64,000 nt of DNA from an uncultured Campylobacterales bacterium (GTDB lineage: Bacteria > Campylobacterota > Campylobacteria > Campylobacterales > Arcobacteraceae). Every line of letters begins with the position of its first letter. Positions within the stretch are counted from its first letter, which is position 1. Below the pieces are notes generated by a model, which was given only the letters and a program-made list of their open reading frames with translations, did not search any database and was not told the DNA's origin. Location of the stretch: NCBI GenBank assembly GCA_947503785.1, contig CANNFB010000006.1, positions 62,001 to 126,000 on the forward strand, in the 5' to 3' direction. This document shows positions 50,691 through 61,441 of this stretch, in pieces. A program made the translations under genes and the position numbers.

Positions 50691-53513
50691 ATGTCGCTAT
50701 CAAGAAGAGATTTTCTAAAAAGCTCAGCAGCAGCATCAGCAGCAGCAGCAGTAGGTATGAGTGTACCTGCTGAACTAGCAGCTAAAGCAAATGCAGCCGA
50801 AGGTGGATGGAGATGGGATAAAGCAGCCTGTCGTTTCTGTGGAACTGGATGTGGAATTATGCTTGCTACTAAAGCTGGTAAAATTGTTGCCGTTAAAGGT
50901 GATCCTGCAGCCCCTGTAAATAGAGGACTTAACTGTATTAAGGGTTATTTTAATGCTAAAATTATGTATGGTGCTGATAGATTAAAGCAACCATTACTAA
51001 GAGTAGATGCAAAAGGTAACTTTGATAAAAAAGGTAACTTTGCACCAGTTTCTTGGGAAAGAGCTTTCGATGAAATGGAAGTTAATATCAAGAAAGCACT
51101 TAAACATGCAGGTCCTGAAGGTGTTGGTGTATTTGCATCAGGTCAATACACTGTTATGGAAGGATATGCTGCTCAAAAAATGATGAAAGGTGGATTTAGA
51201 TCAAACGCTATTGATCCAAATGCTAGACACTGTATGGCATCTGCCGTTGTTGGTTTCTACCAAACTTTCGGAATTGATGAGCCATCTGGTTGTTATGATG
51301 ATATTGAACTTACTGATACTATTGTATCTTGGGGTTCAAATATGGCAGAAATGCACCCAATATTATGGTCAAGAGTTACTGATAGAAAGTTATCTGATCC
51401 TAAAAAAGTAAAAATTATCAACCTTTCTACATATAGACACAGAACTTCTGATATAGCTGACACTGAAATTATTTTCAAACCTAATTCAGATTTAGCATTA
51501 TGGAATTATATTGCTAGAGAAATTGTTTATAATAATCCAGAATCAATTGATTGGGATTTCGTTAAAGAACACATCGTATTCGCTGCATCACCTGTAAATA
51601 TGGGTTATGGTATGAGAAGAGCTGGTGAAAAGTCACTAGTAGATGGTAAATATACTGATCTTGAAATGGAAACAATTGATAAAGAAATGAAAAAAGTTGT
51701 TTCTAAAGATGAAGCACCTGCTTTAGCGCCTTATGGTTATAAAGAAGGCGATGTTATGGTTAATAAACCAGCTGGTCTTAAACACTGGGAAATTTCTTTT
51801 GAAGAGTACAAAAAATTCTTGAGCCCATATACTGCTGAATATACTACACAAGTTTCTAAAGGTAATCCTGACGAATCTGATGCTGATTTCATGAAAAAAA
51901 TCAAAGAAATGGCTGATTTATATATTCAAAAAGGACGAAAAGTAGTTTCTTTCTGGACTATGGGTATGAACCAACATACAAGAGGAACATGGGTTAACAC
52001 ATTAGCTTATAATGTTCACTTTTTATTAAATAAACAAGCTAAGCCAGGTTCTGGTGCATTCTCATTAACTGGTCAACCATCAGCTTGTGGAACTGCAAGA
52101 GAAGTTGGAACATTTGCACATAGATTACCAGCTGATATGATGGTAGCAAATCCTAAGCATAGAACAATTACAGAAAATGCATGGAAAGTACCTGAAGGTA
52201 CTCTAAATCCTGTTGGAAACCAACATATCATGAAAATTCATAGAGATATTGAAGATGGTGTTATTAAGTTTGCATGGGTAAATGTATGTAATCCTTACCA
52301 AGATACTGCATCTGCATCACACTGGATTAAAGCTGCAAGAGAAATGGATAACTTTATTGTAACTTCTGATGGGTACCCAGGTATTTCTGCAAAAGTTTCT
52401 GACCTTATCTTACCATCTGCTATGATTTATGAAAAATGGGGAGCTTATGGAAATGCTGAAAGAAGAACTCAACATTGGAGACAACAAGTATTACCAGTAG
52501 GTGATTCTATGTCTGATACATGGCAATGGGTTGAACTTTCAAAAAGATTTACAGTAAAAGACGTATGGGGTGAACAACCATTACGAGGTAAAAATAAAGA
52601 CGGAAGTCCTAAAAAATTACCAGATGTTATCGCAGCAGCTAAAGCTATGGGATATACTGAAGATACAACAATGTATGACATTCTTTTTGCAAATGAAAAA
52701 GCTAAATCTTATAAAGTTGATTTAGAAGATCCAATTCAAGCTGGTTATGATAACTCTGAAGCACTTGGTGATTCAAGAAATGTTGTTGGTTCAGATGGAA
52801 AAGTATTTAATGGATACGGATTCTTTATTCAAAAATACTTATTTGAAGAGTACGCAGAATTTGGTCGAGGTCATGCACATGATTTAGCTGACTTTGATAC
52901 ATATCACAAAGTAAGAGGACTTAAATGGCCAGTTGTTGATGGTAAAGAAACTCAATGGAGATTTAATACTAAATACGATCCATATGCTAAAAAATATGGA
53001 AAAGCTGGAACTGATTTTGCCTTCTATGGTACATTAGCAAAAGCATTAGCACAAGGTGATTTAAAAGGTATTACTGATAAAAACAAAAAACCTTTAAAAA
53101 ACAAAGCTAAAATCTTTGCTCGTCCTTACATGGATGCACCAGAAATGCCAGATGAAAGATACCCAGTATGGTTAAGTACAGGTAGAGTTTTAGAACACTG
53201 GCATTCAGGTACTATGACTATGAGAGTTCCTGAACTTTATAGAGCAGTTCCTGAAGCATTATGTTATATGCATCCTGAAGATGCTAAAAAATATGGTGTT
53301 AAACAAGGTGCTTTAGCATGGGTTGAATCTAGAAGAGGAAAAGTTAAAGCAAGAGTTGAAACTAGAGGTAGAAATAGACCATCTAGAGGATTAGTATTTG
53401 TACCATGGTTTGATGAGAAAGTATTTATCAACAAAGTATGTGCAGATTATACTTGTCCACAGTCAAAACAAACTGACTTTAAAAAATGTGCAGTTAAAAT
53501 TTATAAAGCATAA
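50691..53513 (+). CDS. napA: Periplasmic nitrate reductase catalytic subunit
   Basis: Tat signal [27 protein letters not shown] Fe-S motif; nap neighbours. Confidence 0.97.
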   Translation: MSLSRRDFLKSSAAASAAAAVGMSVPAELAAKANAAEGGWRWDKAACRFCGTGCGIMLATKAGKIVAVKGDPAAPVNRGLNCIKGYFNAKIMYGADRLKQPLLRVDAKGNFDKKGNFAPVSWERAFDEMEVNIKKALKHAGPEGVGVFASGQYTVMEGYAAQKMMKGGFRSNAIDPNARHCMASAVVGFYQTFGIDEPSGCYDDIELTDTIVSWGSNMAEMHPILWSRVTDRKLSDPKKVKIINLSTYRHRTSDIADTEIIFKPNSDLALWNYIAREIVYNNPESIDWDFVKEHIVFAASPVNMGYGMRRAGEKSLVDGKYTDLEMETIDKEMKKVVSKDEAPALAPYGYKEGDVMVNKPAGLKHWEISFEEYKKFLSPYTAEYTTQVSKGNPDESDADFMKKIKEMADLYIQKGRKVVSFWTMGMNQHTRGTWVNTLAYNVHFLLNKQAKPGSGAFSLTGQPSACGTAREVGTFAHRLPADMMVANPKHRTITENAWKVPEGTLNPVGNQHIMKIHRDIEDGVIKFAWVNVCNPYQDTASASHWIKAAREMDNFIVTSDGYPGISAKVSDLILPSAMIYEKWGAYGNAERRTQHWRQQVLPVGDSMSDTWQWVELSKRFTVKDVWGEQPLRGKNKDGSPKKLPDVIAAAKAMGYTEDTTMYDILFANEKAKSYKVDLEDPIQAGYDNSEALGDSRNVVGSDGKVFNGYGFFIQKYLFEEYAEFGRGHAHDLADFDTYHKVRGLKWPVVDGKETQWRFNTKYDPYAKKYGKAGTDFAFYGTLAKALAQGDLKGITDKNKKPLKNKAKIFARPYMDAPEMPDERYPVWLSTGRVLEHWHSGTMTMRVPELYRAVPEALCYMHPEDAKKYGVKQGALAWVESRRGKVKARVETRGRNRPSRGLVFVPWFDEKVFINKVCADYTCPQSKQTDFKKCAVKIYKA

Positions 53514-53574
53514 TTAAGGAGGGTATGTTGTCGCAAGCATACTTAATCCTCAAATAATTAATAAAGAGTCAAAA

Positions 53575-54378
53575 ATGAACACTGGTAAAAAAAGTCCTAT
53601 AAGTGATAGAAGAAGATTTTTCTTAAACATTGCAAGAGCTACGGGTCTTGCAATTTTAGGGGGTCTTACTTGGAGTGCGTATGTTAGTGAAGTAATAGCT
53701 ACTAAACTAATATTAAGACCTCCTGGTGCTCTTAGCGAAGAAGATTTTTTAGCTACTTGTATTAAATGTGGTATGTGTGTTGAAGCATGTCCTTTTGATA
53801 CATTGAAACTAGCAAAACCAGGTGATAATAAACCTCTTGGAACTCCATTTTTTGAGCCAAGAGAAATTCCTTGTTATATGTGTCCAGATATTCCTTGTGT
53901 TCCTGTATGTCCTACAGATGCACTTGATATTTTCTCGGTACAAAATGATAAGAAAGAGTTAGATATAAACAAAGCAGATATGGGTGTCGCAGTTATTGAT
54001 GATAATAGTTGTATTGCTTTTTGGGGAATTCAATGTGATGCTTGTTATAGAGCTTGTCCTTTATTAGGAGAAGCAATTAGCATTGAATACACAAAGAATG
54101 AAAGAACAGGTAAACATGCATTTATGAAACCAGTTGTACACGCGAACGTATGTACGGGTTGCGGAATGTGTGAAAAAGCTTGTGTAACTGATAAAGCAGC
54201 AATCTTCGTACTTCCAAGAGTTGTAGCAGAAGGTAAAGCCGGTGATTATTACATCAAAGGCTGGGACAAAAATGATGAAAAAAGACTTGAAAATGCAACA
54301 AGTGAAAGAACAAGAACAGAAATAAGTAAAGATTCTGCAATAGATTCTTTAAATAGTTCAATGGAGGATTTATACTAA
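53575..54378 (+). CDS. napG: Ferredoxin-type protein NapG
   Basis: Tat-like leader DRRRFFLNIARATG; four 4Fe-4S motifs. Confidence 0.95.
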   Translation: MNTGKKSPISDRRRFFLNIARATGLAILGGLTWSAYVSEVIATKLILRPPGALSEEDFLATCIKCGMCVEACPFDTLKLAKPGDNKPLGTPFFEPREIPCYMCPDIPCVPVCPTDALDIFSVQNDKKELDINKADMGVAVIDDNSCIAFWGIQCDACYRACPLLGEAISIEYTKNERTGKHAFMKPVVHANVCTGCGMCEKACVTDKAAIFVLPRVVAEGKAGDYYIKGWDKNDEKRLENATSERTRTEISKDSAIDSLNSSMEDLY

Positions 54379-55208
54379 TGAAAAATTTATTAGATAAATA
54401 TAGATTCTTAATAGCTAGAAGAATTTCACAGATTTCGATTATGGTTTTGTATGTAATTGCAAATGTATATGGAATAAATTTTCTAACAGGAAATTTATCT
54501 TCATCACTTTTAGTAGGAATTATTCCTTTAAGTGATCCGTATGCTGTATTACAAATGTTCGTAGCTGGTGCAGTATTGTCCTTTGACATACTTTTAGGTG
54601 CTTTTATAATCACAATTTTTTATATGACTATTGGTGGTCGTGCGTTTTGTTCTTGGGTTTGTCCTGTAAATATAATTACAGATTTGGCAAACTATTTACG
54701 AAGGAAATTTGGTTTTAATCAAATTCAGAAAAAACAACCAGCCTCTAGAAATATAAGATATTGGGTAATTGCGATAAGTTTAGTTATATCTTTTTCAATG
54801 GGAATTGCAGCATTTGAGTTTATTTCACCTATCTCTATGGTTCATAGAGGGATTATATTTGGTCTAGGTTTTGGATGGGCAGCAATACTAGTAATATTTC
54901 TTTTTGATTTATTTGTTTTAAAAAATGGCTGGTGTGGTCATATCTGTCCTCTTGGTGGAGCATATTCACTAATAGGTAAATTTAGTTTAATTAGAGTTCA
55001 TCACAATGCACCTAATTGTACAGCTTGTATGAAGTGTAAAGAAGTTTGTCCTGAAAGCCATGTTTTACATATGGTTACAAAAACTTCTATTCCTGTATTA
55101 GATGGGGAATGTACAAATTGTGGAAGATGTATAGAAGTGTGTGATGATGATGCTCTTAATTTTTCAATTAAGAATTTTAAAAAAGGAAAAGATAATGAAG
55201 TTAGGTAA
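54378..55208 (+). CDS. napH: Quinol dehydrogenase ferredoxin subunit NapH
   Basis: TM helices, CSWVCPVN, CxxCxxC clusters. Confidence 0.95.
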   Translation: MKNLLDKYRFLIARRISQISIMVLYVIANVYGINFLTGNLSSSLLVGIIPLSDPYAVLQMFVAGAVLSFDILLGAFIITIFYMTIGGRAFCSWVCPVNIITDLANYLRRKFGFNQIQKKQPASRNIRYWVIAISLVISFSMGIAAFEFISPISMVHRGIIFGLGFGWAAILVIFLFDLFVLKNGWCGHICPLGGAYSLIGKFSLIRVHHNAPNCTACMKCKEVCPESHVLHMVTKTSIPVLDGECTNCGRCIEVCDDDALNFSIKNFKKGKDNEVR

Positions 55209-55797
55209 ATTAGCTTTAACAATCGTTACTGCAGCAACAGTATTTACTGTTGGATGTACAGCGAGCAAAATGGTAAGTGAAGAATCTTTAGGATTAAGAA
55301 CTACAAATTTATATACTGAAGATACTACAACTGGTGATAAAACTATGTACAGTACATCTGCAGCAGGGGAAAGTAAAAAAATTGCAAGAGCATTTGAAAA
55401 TGCACCTCCAATGATTCCTCATGATGTAGATGGAATGCTACCAATTACAATTGATAATAACTCTTGTACTGGTTGTCATGAACCTGCAGTTGCAACATCA
55501 ATGGGAGCAACTCCAATTCCTAAATCTCACTTTACAAACTTTAGACCGGCAACGGCTTTAGATAAAAATGGTAAGATTACTAAAGAAGGGAAAATGGTAG
55601 TAAATACAAGTGACTTTAAAACTGTAGCAACTCCATTAGAAACATTATCAGGTACTAGATTTAACTGTAGTCAATGTCATACTCCACAATCAGACAGTAA
55701 AATGGTTCCTAAGAACAATTTCCAATCTGAATTCAGAACGGAAGGTCTTAATAGTGAATCAAACTTAATTGATACAATCAATGAGGGTGTTAAATAA
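55195..55797 (+). CDS. napB: Nitrate reductase cytochrome c-type subunit NapB
   Basis: CTGCHEPA and CSQCHTPQ motifs; RBS AAAAGGAAAAGATA before ATG 55195. Confidence 0.94.
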   Translation: MKLGKLALTIVTAATVFTVGCTASKMVSEESLGLRTTNLYTEDTTTGDKTMYSTSAAGESKKIARAFENAPPMIPHDVDGMLPITIDNNSCTGCHEPAVATSMGATPIPKSHFTNFRPATALDKNGKITKEGKMVVNTSDFKTVATPLETLSGTRFNCSQCHTPQSDSKMVPKNNFQSEFRTEGLNSESNLIDTINEGVK

Positions 55798-55800
55798 TAC

Positions 55801-56277
55801 ATGGAAAGAAGAGAACTTTTTAGTTCTCTTGCTTCTTCTTTTAAAAAAGATGAAAAGCAAGAGATTATATTAAGACCACCCTACTTTGATGATGAATCAA
55901 TTTTTTTGACAAACTGTATAGAGTGCGATGGAATATGTGGTACTGTTTGTGAAGAAAATATCATTATAATACAAGATGATAAAACACCAAAGCTAGATTT
56001 TTCTATAAATGGCTGTACTTATTGTGATGAATGTGCAAATGCATGTCCAAATGAAGTTTTAACAATAGAGAATAAAAAGAATATTACTGCCAGAATTCAA
56101 ATAGATACAAGTGAATGTTTAGCATGGAATGATACAATGTGTTTCTCATGTAAAGATCCATGTTTTGATGATGCAATAGATTTTGTTGGAATGTTTAATC
56201 CTACAGTAAATGATAACTGTACCTCATGTGGTTTTTGCATAAAAGTATGTCCAACTCAAGCAATAAAAGTTATCTAA
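55801..56277 (+). CDS. napF: Ferredoxin-type protein NapF
   Basis: Multiple 4Fe-4S clusters; position in nap operon. Confidence 0.9.
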   Translation: MERRELFSSLASSFKKDEKQEIILRPPYFDDESIFLTNCIECDGICGTVCEENIIIIQDDKTPKLDFSINGCTYCDECANACPNEVLTIENKKNITARIQIDTSECLAWNDTMCFSCKDPCFDDAIDFVGMFNPTVNDNCTSCGFCIKVCPTQAIKVI

Positions 56278-56288
56278 AAAGGGAAACT

Positions 56289-57245
56289 ATGAAACTATTA
56301 AAAGCTATTTTATTTATAACTTTACTTTTAAATATTTTAAATGCAAAAGATATAAATCCATTTTTTACATATATTGCAAGTGGAAGTGTTACTGATATTG
56401 TATTAAAAAATGAAAAGATTTATGTAGGAACAGCAGCTTCAAAAGTAGATATCTTTGACATAAAAACACAAGAACTAATTGACTCTATCACTATTCCAAA
56501 GATAAAAGATTTTATGGGTGATGAAATTGACTCTAAAATTTATAGTATTGATGTTTTAGAAGATATGATATTAATACTTTCTCAAGGAAGTAAAGGTGGA
56601 AGAGCAATTAATATCTATAAAGATTCAAAACTTACAGAAGTAATCTCTGCAAATAAAAGAATGTTTATAGCACGGGCAAAGTTTCTTGATAAAAAAAGCA
56701 TACTATTTTCTTTATTATCAAATGAATTGTATTTATATGATTTAGAAAATAATAAAAAAATTCTTGAAACTCAAATATCACAATCTAAGTTTTCAAACTT
56801 TGTATTAAGTGAAGATAAAAAGCGTATTGTAATTGCAGATGAAAGTGGTATATTACAAATGCTTGATACAAGTAATTTAAAAGTTTTGGAAGTATTTAAA
56901 AAACAAAATCTTGATAATGTATTTCAAGTTGATTTAAAAAATGATATTATACTAACAGCAGGACAAGATAGACGAGCTGCAGTATTTTCAATTAAAGAAA
57001 AAACTGCATACCACAAAGATGGAAGCTTTTTAATATATAGTGCAGGTCTTAGTCCAAGTGGAAAACTTGCAGGAATTGCAAGTAATGAAGATAATGAAGT
57101 AATCATTTTCAATACAAAAACAAAAAAAGATTTGTCTTTGCTAAAAGGAAATAGAACTACATTAACAAATATTATATTTATTAATGAAAAAGAAGTTTTA
57201 GTTTCAAGTGATGATGAAAGAATAAACTATTATAAAATTGATTAG
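56289..57245 (+). CDS. napL: NapL, WD40-like periplasmic protein
   Basis: Signal peptide MKLLKAILFITLLLNILNAK; propeller repeats; position between napF and napD. Confidence 0.82.
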   Translation: MKLLKAILFITLLLNILNAKDINPFFTYIASGSVTDIVLKNEKIYVGTAASKVDIFDIKTQELIDSITIPKIKDFMGDEIDSKIYSIDVLEDMILILSQGSKGGRAINIYKDSKLTEVISANKRMFIARAKFLDKKSILFSLLSNELYLYDLENNKKILETQISQSKFSNFVLSEDKKRIVIADESGILQMLDTSNLKVLEVFKKQNLDNVFQVDLKNDIILTAGQDRRAAVFSIKEKTAYHKDGSFLIYSAGLSPSGKLAGIASNEDNEVIIFNTKTKKDLSLLKGNRTTLTNIIFINEKEVLVSSDDERINYYKID

Positions 57246-57276
57246 AAGTAATTAATTAAAACCTAAAGGATTATAA

Positions 57277-57663
57277 ATGAACGTTTCAAGTATCGTAGTA
57301 TCAACATTACCAAAATATCTAGATGAAGTAGTAGAGTCATTAAAAAACTGTGATGTTTGTGATTATCATATGCATGATGAAAAAGGTCGAATCATTATTA
57401 CTATTGAAGGTGCTGGAGTTGAAGAAGAATTAAAAAAGCTAAAAGTTATTGAAGGTATTCCTCACGTAGCAGCTGCTGAAATGCAAATGGCTTATAGTGA
57501 AGATGAATTAAGTTCACATATGGAAGTTCTTGCCAATGCAGATGTTGTTCCAAAAGCTTTAAATGACCATGATATGGATCCAAAAGATATTGTTTATAAT
57601 GGCGATTTAAAGAAAAAAGATTTAGAAGGTTTCGCAAGAACATTTGATAAAACAGGAAAATAA
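57277..57663 (+). CDS. napD: NapD chaperone
   Basis: NVSSIVVSTLPKYLDEVVESLKNCDVCDYHMHDEKGRIIITIEG. Confidence 0.92.
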   Translation: MNVSSIVVSTLPKYLDEVVESLKNCDVCDYHMHDEKGRIIITIEGAGVEEELKKLKVIEGIPHVAAAEMQMAYSEDELSSHMEVLANADVVPKALNDHDMDPKDIVYNGDLKKKDLEGFARTFDKTGK

Positions 57664-57665
57664 TT

Positions 57666-58121
57666 ATGGAGTATAACTCAAGTAACTTTTTATTAGAAAC
57701 TATCGTGCCAGATGAAGAGCTAATCGTATCTAGAACAGATTTAAAAGGTAATATTACTTATGTAAATGATACTTTTGCACAAATTTCAGGATATGAACCT
57801 AGTGAACTTATTGGAAATCCACATAGTATAGTAAGACACCCAGATATGCCAAAAGCTGTATTTAGTGACCTATGGGAAGAACTAAAGGCAAAAGGTAAAT
57901 GGTCTGGCTATGTAAAGAATTTACGTAAAGATCAAGGTTACTACTGGGTTTATGCTGAAGTTTCAGAAGTACATAAAGATGGAAAAGTAGTTGAATATAA
58001 ATCAATTAGAAGTCCTATGAGTTTTGAAAAAAAAGTTGAGTATCAAGTTAAATATGATCAACTAAAACTAACTTCAGGCGAATTAGTTCGTCATATAAAT
58101 TATAATGAATATAAGAAATAA
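57666..58121 (+). CDS. Single-PAS-domain protein (Aer/CetB-like)
   Basis: TDLKGNITYVNDTFAQISGYEPSELIGNPHSIVRHPDMP...KWSGYVKNLRKDQGYYWVYAEV. Confidence 0.88.
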   Translation: MEYNSSNFLLETIVPDEELIVSRTDLKGNITYVNDTFAQISGYEPSELIGNPHSIVRHPDMPKAVFSDLWEELKAKGKWSGYVKNLRKDQGYYWVYAEVSEVHKDGKVVEYKSIRSPMSFEKKVEYQVKYDQLKLTSGELVRHINYNEYKK

Positions 58122-58156
58122 CAAAAAATACACAAATATATAGTAAAGTTATAACT

Positions 58157-58546
58157 ATGAAAAATATATTTATACTGATAGCTTTACTAGCACTTATCTT
58201 AACAAACTCAAATGCTTACTCAACACAAATAAAAAATGCACATGCAATTGGTATCTTTCATGAAAATGGAAACGGTGAAAATATTCAGCATGTAAGAAAA
58301 ACAAAAGATGATTATAATGGTATATGCTTTTCAAAAATAGTAGTATTTGGAAAATTAAATAACATCAAACCAGAAGTAAAAATAGGCAACTCCAAAGGTA
58401 GTTTCATAAAAGCGATATCTATTTATAATAAAAATAAAATAAAAATTGCCCAAGAGATGACCTATAAACATTATAACGTTACAAAAGGCTATATTGAAGT
58501 AAGAGTTGCTAATAAATTATATGATTCAAAAGTCTTCGTAAAATAA
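58157..58546 (+). CDS. Hypothetical exported protein
   Basis: Signal peptide ORF of 129 aa. Confidence 0.55.
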   Translation: MKNIFILIALLALILTNSNAYSTQIKNAHAIGIFHENGNGENIQHVRKTKDDYNGICFSKIVVFGKLNNIKPEVKIGNSKGSFIKAISIYNKNKIKIAQEMTYKHYNVTKGYIEVRVANKLYDSKVFVK

Positions 58547-58554
58547 AAGAAATC

Positions 58555-58596
58555 TTGATTTATATCATTAACTTAATTTTTCATTCCTTGTATACT
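58555..58596 (+). promoter_or_regulatory. Crp/Fnr-like box TTGAT-TTAT-ATCAT plus -10 TATACT driving sRNA candidate 1
   Basis: Box 58555-58568; -10 at 58591-58596; centre at -41.5. Confidence 0.55.
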
Positions 58597-58602
58597 TACA
58601 CC

Positions 58603-58690
58603 ATAACAAGAAGCTTTATCTTTCCCCTCCTTTTAAAATAAAAGTCAAATATAAGATTTTTCATGATAAAGCTTCTTTTATACTTTCTTT
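58603..58690 (+). ncRNA. Candidate sRNA 1: 13-bp stem closing a loop with CCCCUCC
   Basis: AAGAAGCTTTATC (58608-58620) / GATAAAGCTTCTT (58665-58677), T-rich tail, -10 box upstream. Confidence 0.6.
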
Positions 58691-58775
58691 AAAATAATCT
58701 CAAACTTGTCAATTTAACTAGTAATTTATAGTGAAAATTCCATTAATTTACAAATTTTAAAAATATTTTACAACG

Positions 58776-58807
58776 TAGCATTAAAATAGCATTTTTTATG
58801 ATATACT
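58776..58807 (+). promoter_or_regulatory. sRNA candidate 2 promoter: TAGCAT-N5-TAGCAT-N9-TATACT
   Basis: Direct sequence read; 11-bp repeat pitch. Confidence 0.5.
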
Positions 58808-58813
58808 TTCAGC

Positions 58814-58895
58814 AATAGAAGTTTTATCTATTATCTCTCCTTAGTAAAAGAATTACGTAGCTGTAAAATTTTTTTCAGGATAAGACTTCTTTTAA
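58814..58895 (+). ncRNA. Candidate sRNA 2, paralogous to candidate 1
   Basis: AGAAGTTTTATC (58817-58828) / GATAAGACTTCT (58879-58890), loop with CUCUCCUU. Confidence 0.6.
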
Positions 58896-59000
58896 TTACT
58901 CATTGTTGTAAAAAATCAAAATTTTTATAATGTTAAAATAATTTTTATTTTTGAATATATTTGAATGTTTTTTATATAAATAAAATTAGAGTGTGCGAAC

Positions 59001-59040
59001 AAAAAAAAAGGATTAGTTAAATAACTAATCCTTTTTTTTT
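59001..59040. terminator. Bidirectional terminator
   Basis: A9-GGATTAGTTA-AA-TAACTAATCC-T9. Confidence 0.85.
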
Positions 59041-59052
59041 AGTCAATATTTT

Positions 59053-59748
59053 CTAAGTACTAGGTTTTATATAATCTAGTAGAAAGTTATATGATAGATT
59101 AATTGATGCAAACTTATCATCTTCATTCCCATCATAAACATCTGGGTGATACTTTTTTGCCATTAATCTATATTGTTTTTTTATCTCATTTCTAGTTAAT
59201 TGTTTTTCATCTATAGTAGCTTCAAATAAATTCATTATATGTTTTTTTACTATATCTTTTGACGAGTAATTACCTTCACCAAATTGCTTTTTAAACTCTT
59301 CTTGTTCTTTTTGTCTATTGATTTGATTTATAATAAAAACATAAAGCCCATAGTTTATAAAGAAAATAAATATAAAAGATAGAGAGAATAAAAAGGATAC
59401 AAATAGCCAGTTTGCTATAAATAAAAGTAAAGATACTTTTTTAATCATTCTAATTATTTTAGCTTGCTTCTCTTTTACTTTTAACATCTCAGGATTGAAA
59501 TACCTTATTATTAAAACAAATTGTAAAAATAATAATACATAAAGTAAAGTGTTAAGAGAATACTCTTGTATATGTATATCTAATAATGATAGATATAGAA
59601 AAGAGAAAGAACTAAGAATGAAAGTAGAATGTAATTTATTGGCAAGAGAATCCATGATCTTGTGCGCAACTCTATTTTTTCTAACAAATATTTTTTTGAT
59701 TAGTAACAGTATTATAGCTAGAAATATTTTTAGTATTTTTTTTATCAT
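59053..59748 (-). CDS. Membrane protein with C-terminal DnaJ domain
   Basis: KKQYRLMAKKYHPDVYDGNEDDKFASINLSYNFL. Confidence 0.85.
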   Translation of the reverse strand: MIKKILKIFLAIILLLIKKIFVRKNRVAHKIMDSLANKLHSTFILSSFSFLYLSLLDIHIQEYSLNTLLYVLLFLQFVLIIRYFNPEMLKVKEKQAKIIRMIKKVSLLLFIANWLFVSFLFSLSFIFIFFINYGLYVFIINQINRQKEQEEFKKQFGEGNYSSKDIVKKHIMNLFEATIDEKQLTRNEIKKQYRLMAKKYHPDVYDGNEDDKFASINLSYNFLLDYIKPST

Positions 59749-59796
59749 TATCTCAATCTTTTATTTTAAAAACTAGCTCAGAAGAGCTAATTTAAT

Positions 59797-61041
59797 TTAC
59801 ATATATTTTTTAAGTACTTCTGGAATTCTTACGCTTCCATCTTCATTTTGATAGTTTTCCATGATAGCCACTAATGTTCTACCAACTGCAAGTGATGAAC
59901 CATTTAATGTATGAGTTAATACATTTTTCTTTCCATCTTTATATCTAATTTTCGCACGTCTAGCTTGAAATTCTCTTGTATTTGAAATTGAAGAAATTTC
60001 TCTATATTTATTTTGTCCAGGTAACCAAACTTCTAAATCAATTGTAGTTGCAGCACTAAAACCTAAATCTCCTGTACACAATTGCATTTTTTGATGAGCA
60101 AGGCCTAATGAAGTTAATAAATCACTTGCACAATTTACCATTTTAAGAAATACTTCTTCACTTTGTTCAGGTTTTGTAATAGCAACCATTTCAACTTTAT
60201 CAAATTGATGTTGTCTAATTAACCCTCTAGTATCTCGACCAGCACTTCCAGCTTCCTTTCTAAAACAAGGAGTATAAGAAGTAAGTAACATAGGAAGTTC
60301 TTCAGCATTTAATATCTCATCACTTACTAAGTTTGTTAATTGTACTTCTGCTGTTGGAATTAAGTATAAATCTTCACCTTCAATTTTAAATAAATCATCT
60401 TCAAACTTTGGTAATTGTCCTGTTCCTTGAAGTGTATTAGTATTTGCCATAAAAGGAACATACCACTCTTCAAAACCTCTTTTTGAATTAAAATCTAACA
60501 TATAGTTGATTAATGCTCTCTCCATTTTTGCAGCCTGCCCTCGCATAGCTACAAATCTAGATTTTGCTAGTTTTACACCTCTTGGAAAATCTAAAGAGCC
60601 ATCAATTTCACCTAAATCCCAATGCTCTTTTGGTTCATATGAAAACTTTGGTTTTTCCCCAATAGTTTCTAAAATAACATTTTCATTTTCATCGGCACCA
60701 TCAGGAACACAATCATCAGGAAGATTTGGAACGCCAAGGGCTATTGAAGTAAGTTCTTCTTCTAAAACTCTTACTTCATCTTCTAAAATTTGTTTATTAT
60801 TTTTAAGTTCGTTGATATTAGCTTGAAGTGGTGCTATATCTAAGCCCTCTTTTTTATATCTTCCAAACTCTTTTGATAGTTTATTCTGTTCAGCCGTAAC
60901 ATTTTCCATGTCTTGTCTTTTAAGCTTCGCATTTTCTGAGATAGATTTTATCTTGTCTAAAATTTCTTGAGCTACACCTTTTCTTTTTAAAGCGCTAGCC
61001 ACAGTATCAAAATCTTTTTGTAGTAGTTTTATATCAATCAT
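59797..61041 (-). CDS. serS: Seryl-tRNA synthetase
   Basis: [27 protein letters not shown]; class II motifs. Confidence 0.97.
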   Translation of the reverse strand: MIDIKLLQKDFDTVASALKRKGVAQEILDKIKSISENAKLKRQDMENVTAEQNKLSKEFGRYKKEGLDIAPLQANINELKNNKQILEDEVRVLEEELTSIALGVPNLPDDCVPDGADENENVILETIGEKPKFSYEPKEHWDLGEIDGSLDFPRGVKLAKSRFVAMRGQAAKMERALINYMLDFNSKRGFEEWYVPFMANTNTLQGTGQLPKFEDDLFKIEGEDLYLIPTAEVQLTNLVSDEILNAEELPMLLTSYTPCFRKEAGSAGRDTRGLIRQHQFDKVEMVAITKPEQSEEVFLKMVNCASDLLTSLGLAHQKMQLCTGDLGFSAATTIDLEVWLPGQNKYREISSISNTREFQARRAKIRYKDGKKNVLTHTLNGSSLAVGRTLVAIMENYQNEDGSVRIPEVLKKYM

Positions 61042-61116
61042 CTTTTCTCTTTGTATTTATATTTTTTTGCATTATATCTAAAAATTGCTACAAAGAGATT
61101 AGATGAAAGAAGAATA

Positions 61117-61323
61117 TTATCCGTTCATAACCATTTTAATTAGAACTTCACCCTCAACATATTCAGTTTTAAATCTATGTTTCTCACAAAATTCTTCATT
61201 CATAACTGTACACATTTCATTTGCTTTTTCTAATGCATCATCAATTGTTTCACATTCAGTAACTTGTTCAAAGTCTGAATTTCTAAAACAACCACATGCT
61301 CTTTCAACTCTTACTATAGCCAT
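61117..61323 (-). CDS. Small conserved-looking hypothetical protein
   Basis: 68 aa ORF with RBS (AAAGGAAATATT). Confidence 0.6.
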   Translation of the reverse strand: MAIVRVERACGCFRNSDFEQVTECETIDDALEKANEMCTVMNEEFCEKHRFKTEYVEGEVLIKMVMNG

Positions 61324-61441
61324 AATATTTCCTTTAAATTTTCGCGAATTGTATCATAAACATATTTTAATTAGCTTTTAGTGTTTTCTTATATTAGTTT
61401 TTATAAAGTTTTGTATAAGATATAAATAAAAAAGATATCAA

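Noticed and set aside
54254-54613. 119-aa minus-strand ORF across napG/napH
   Set aside because: Antisense to two well-supported genes; low-complexity Leu/Phe-rich translation.
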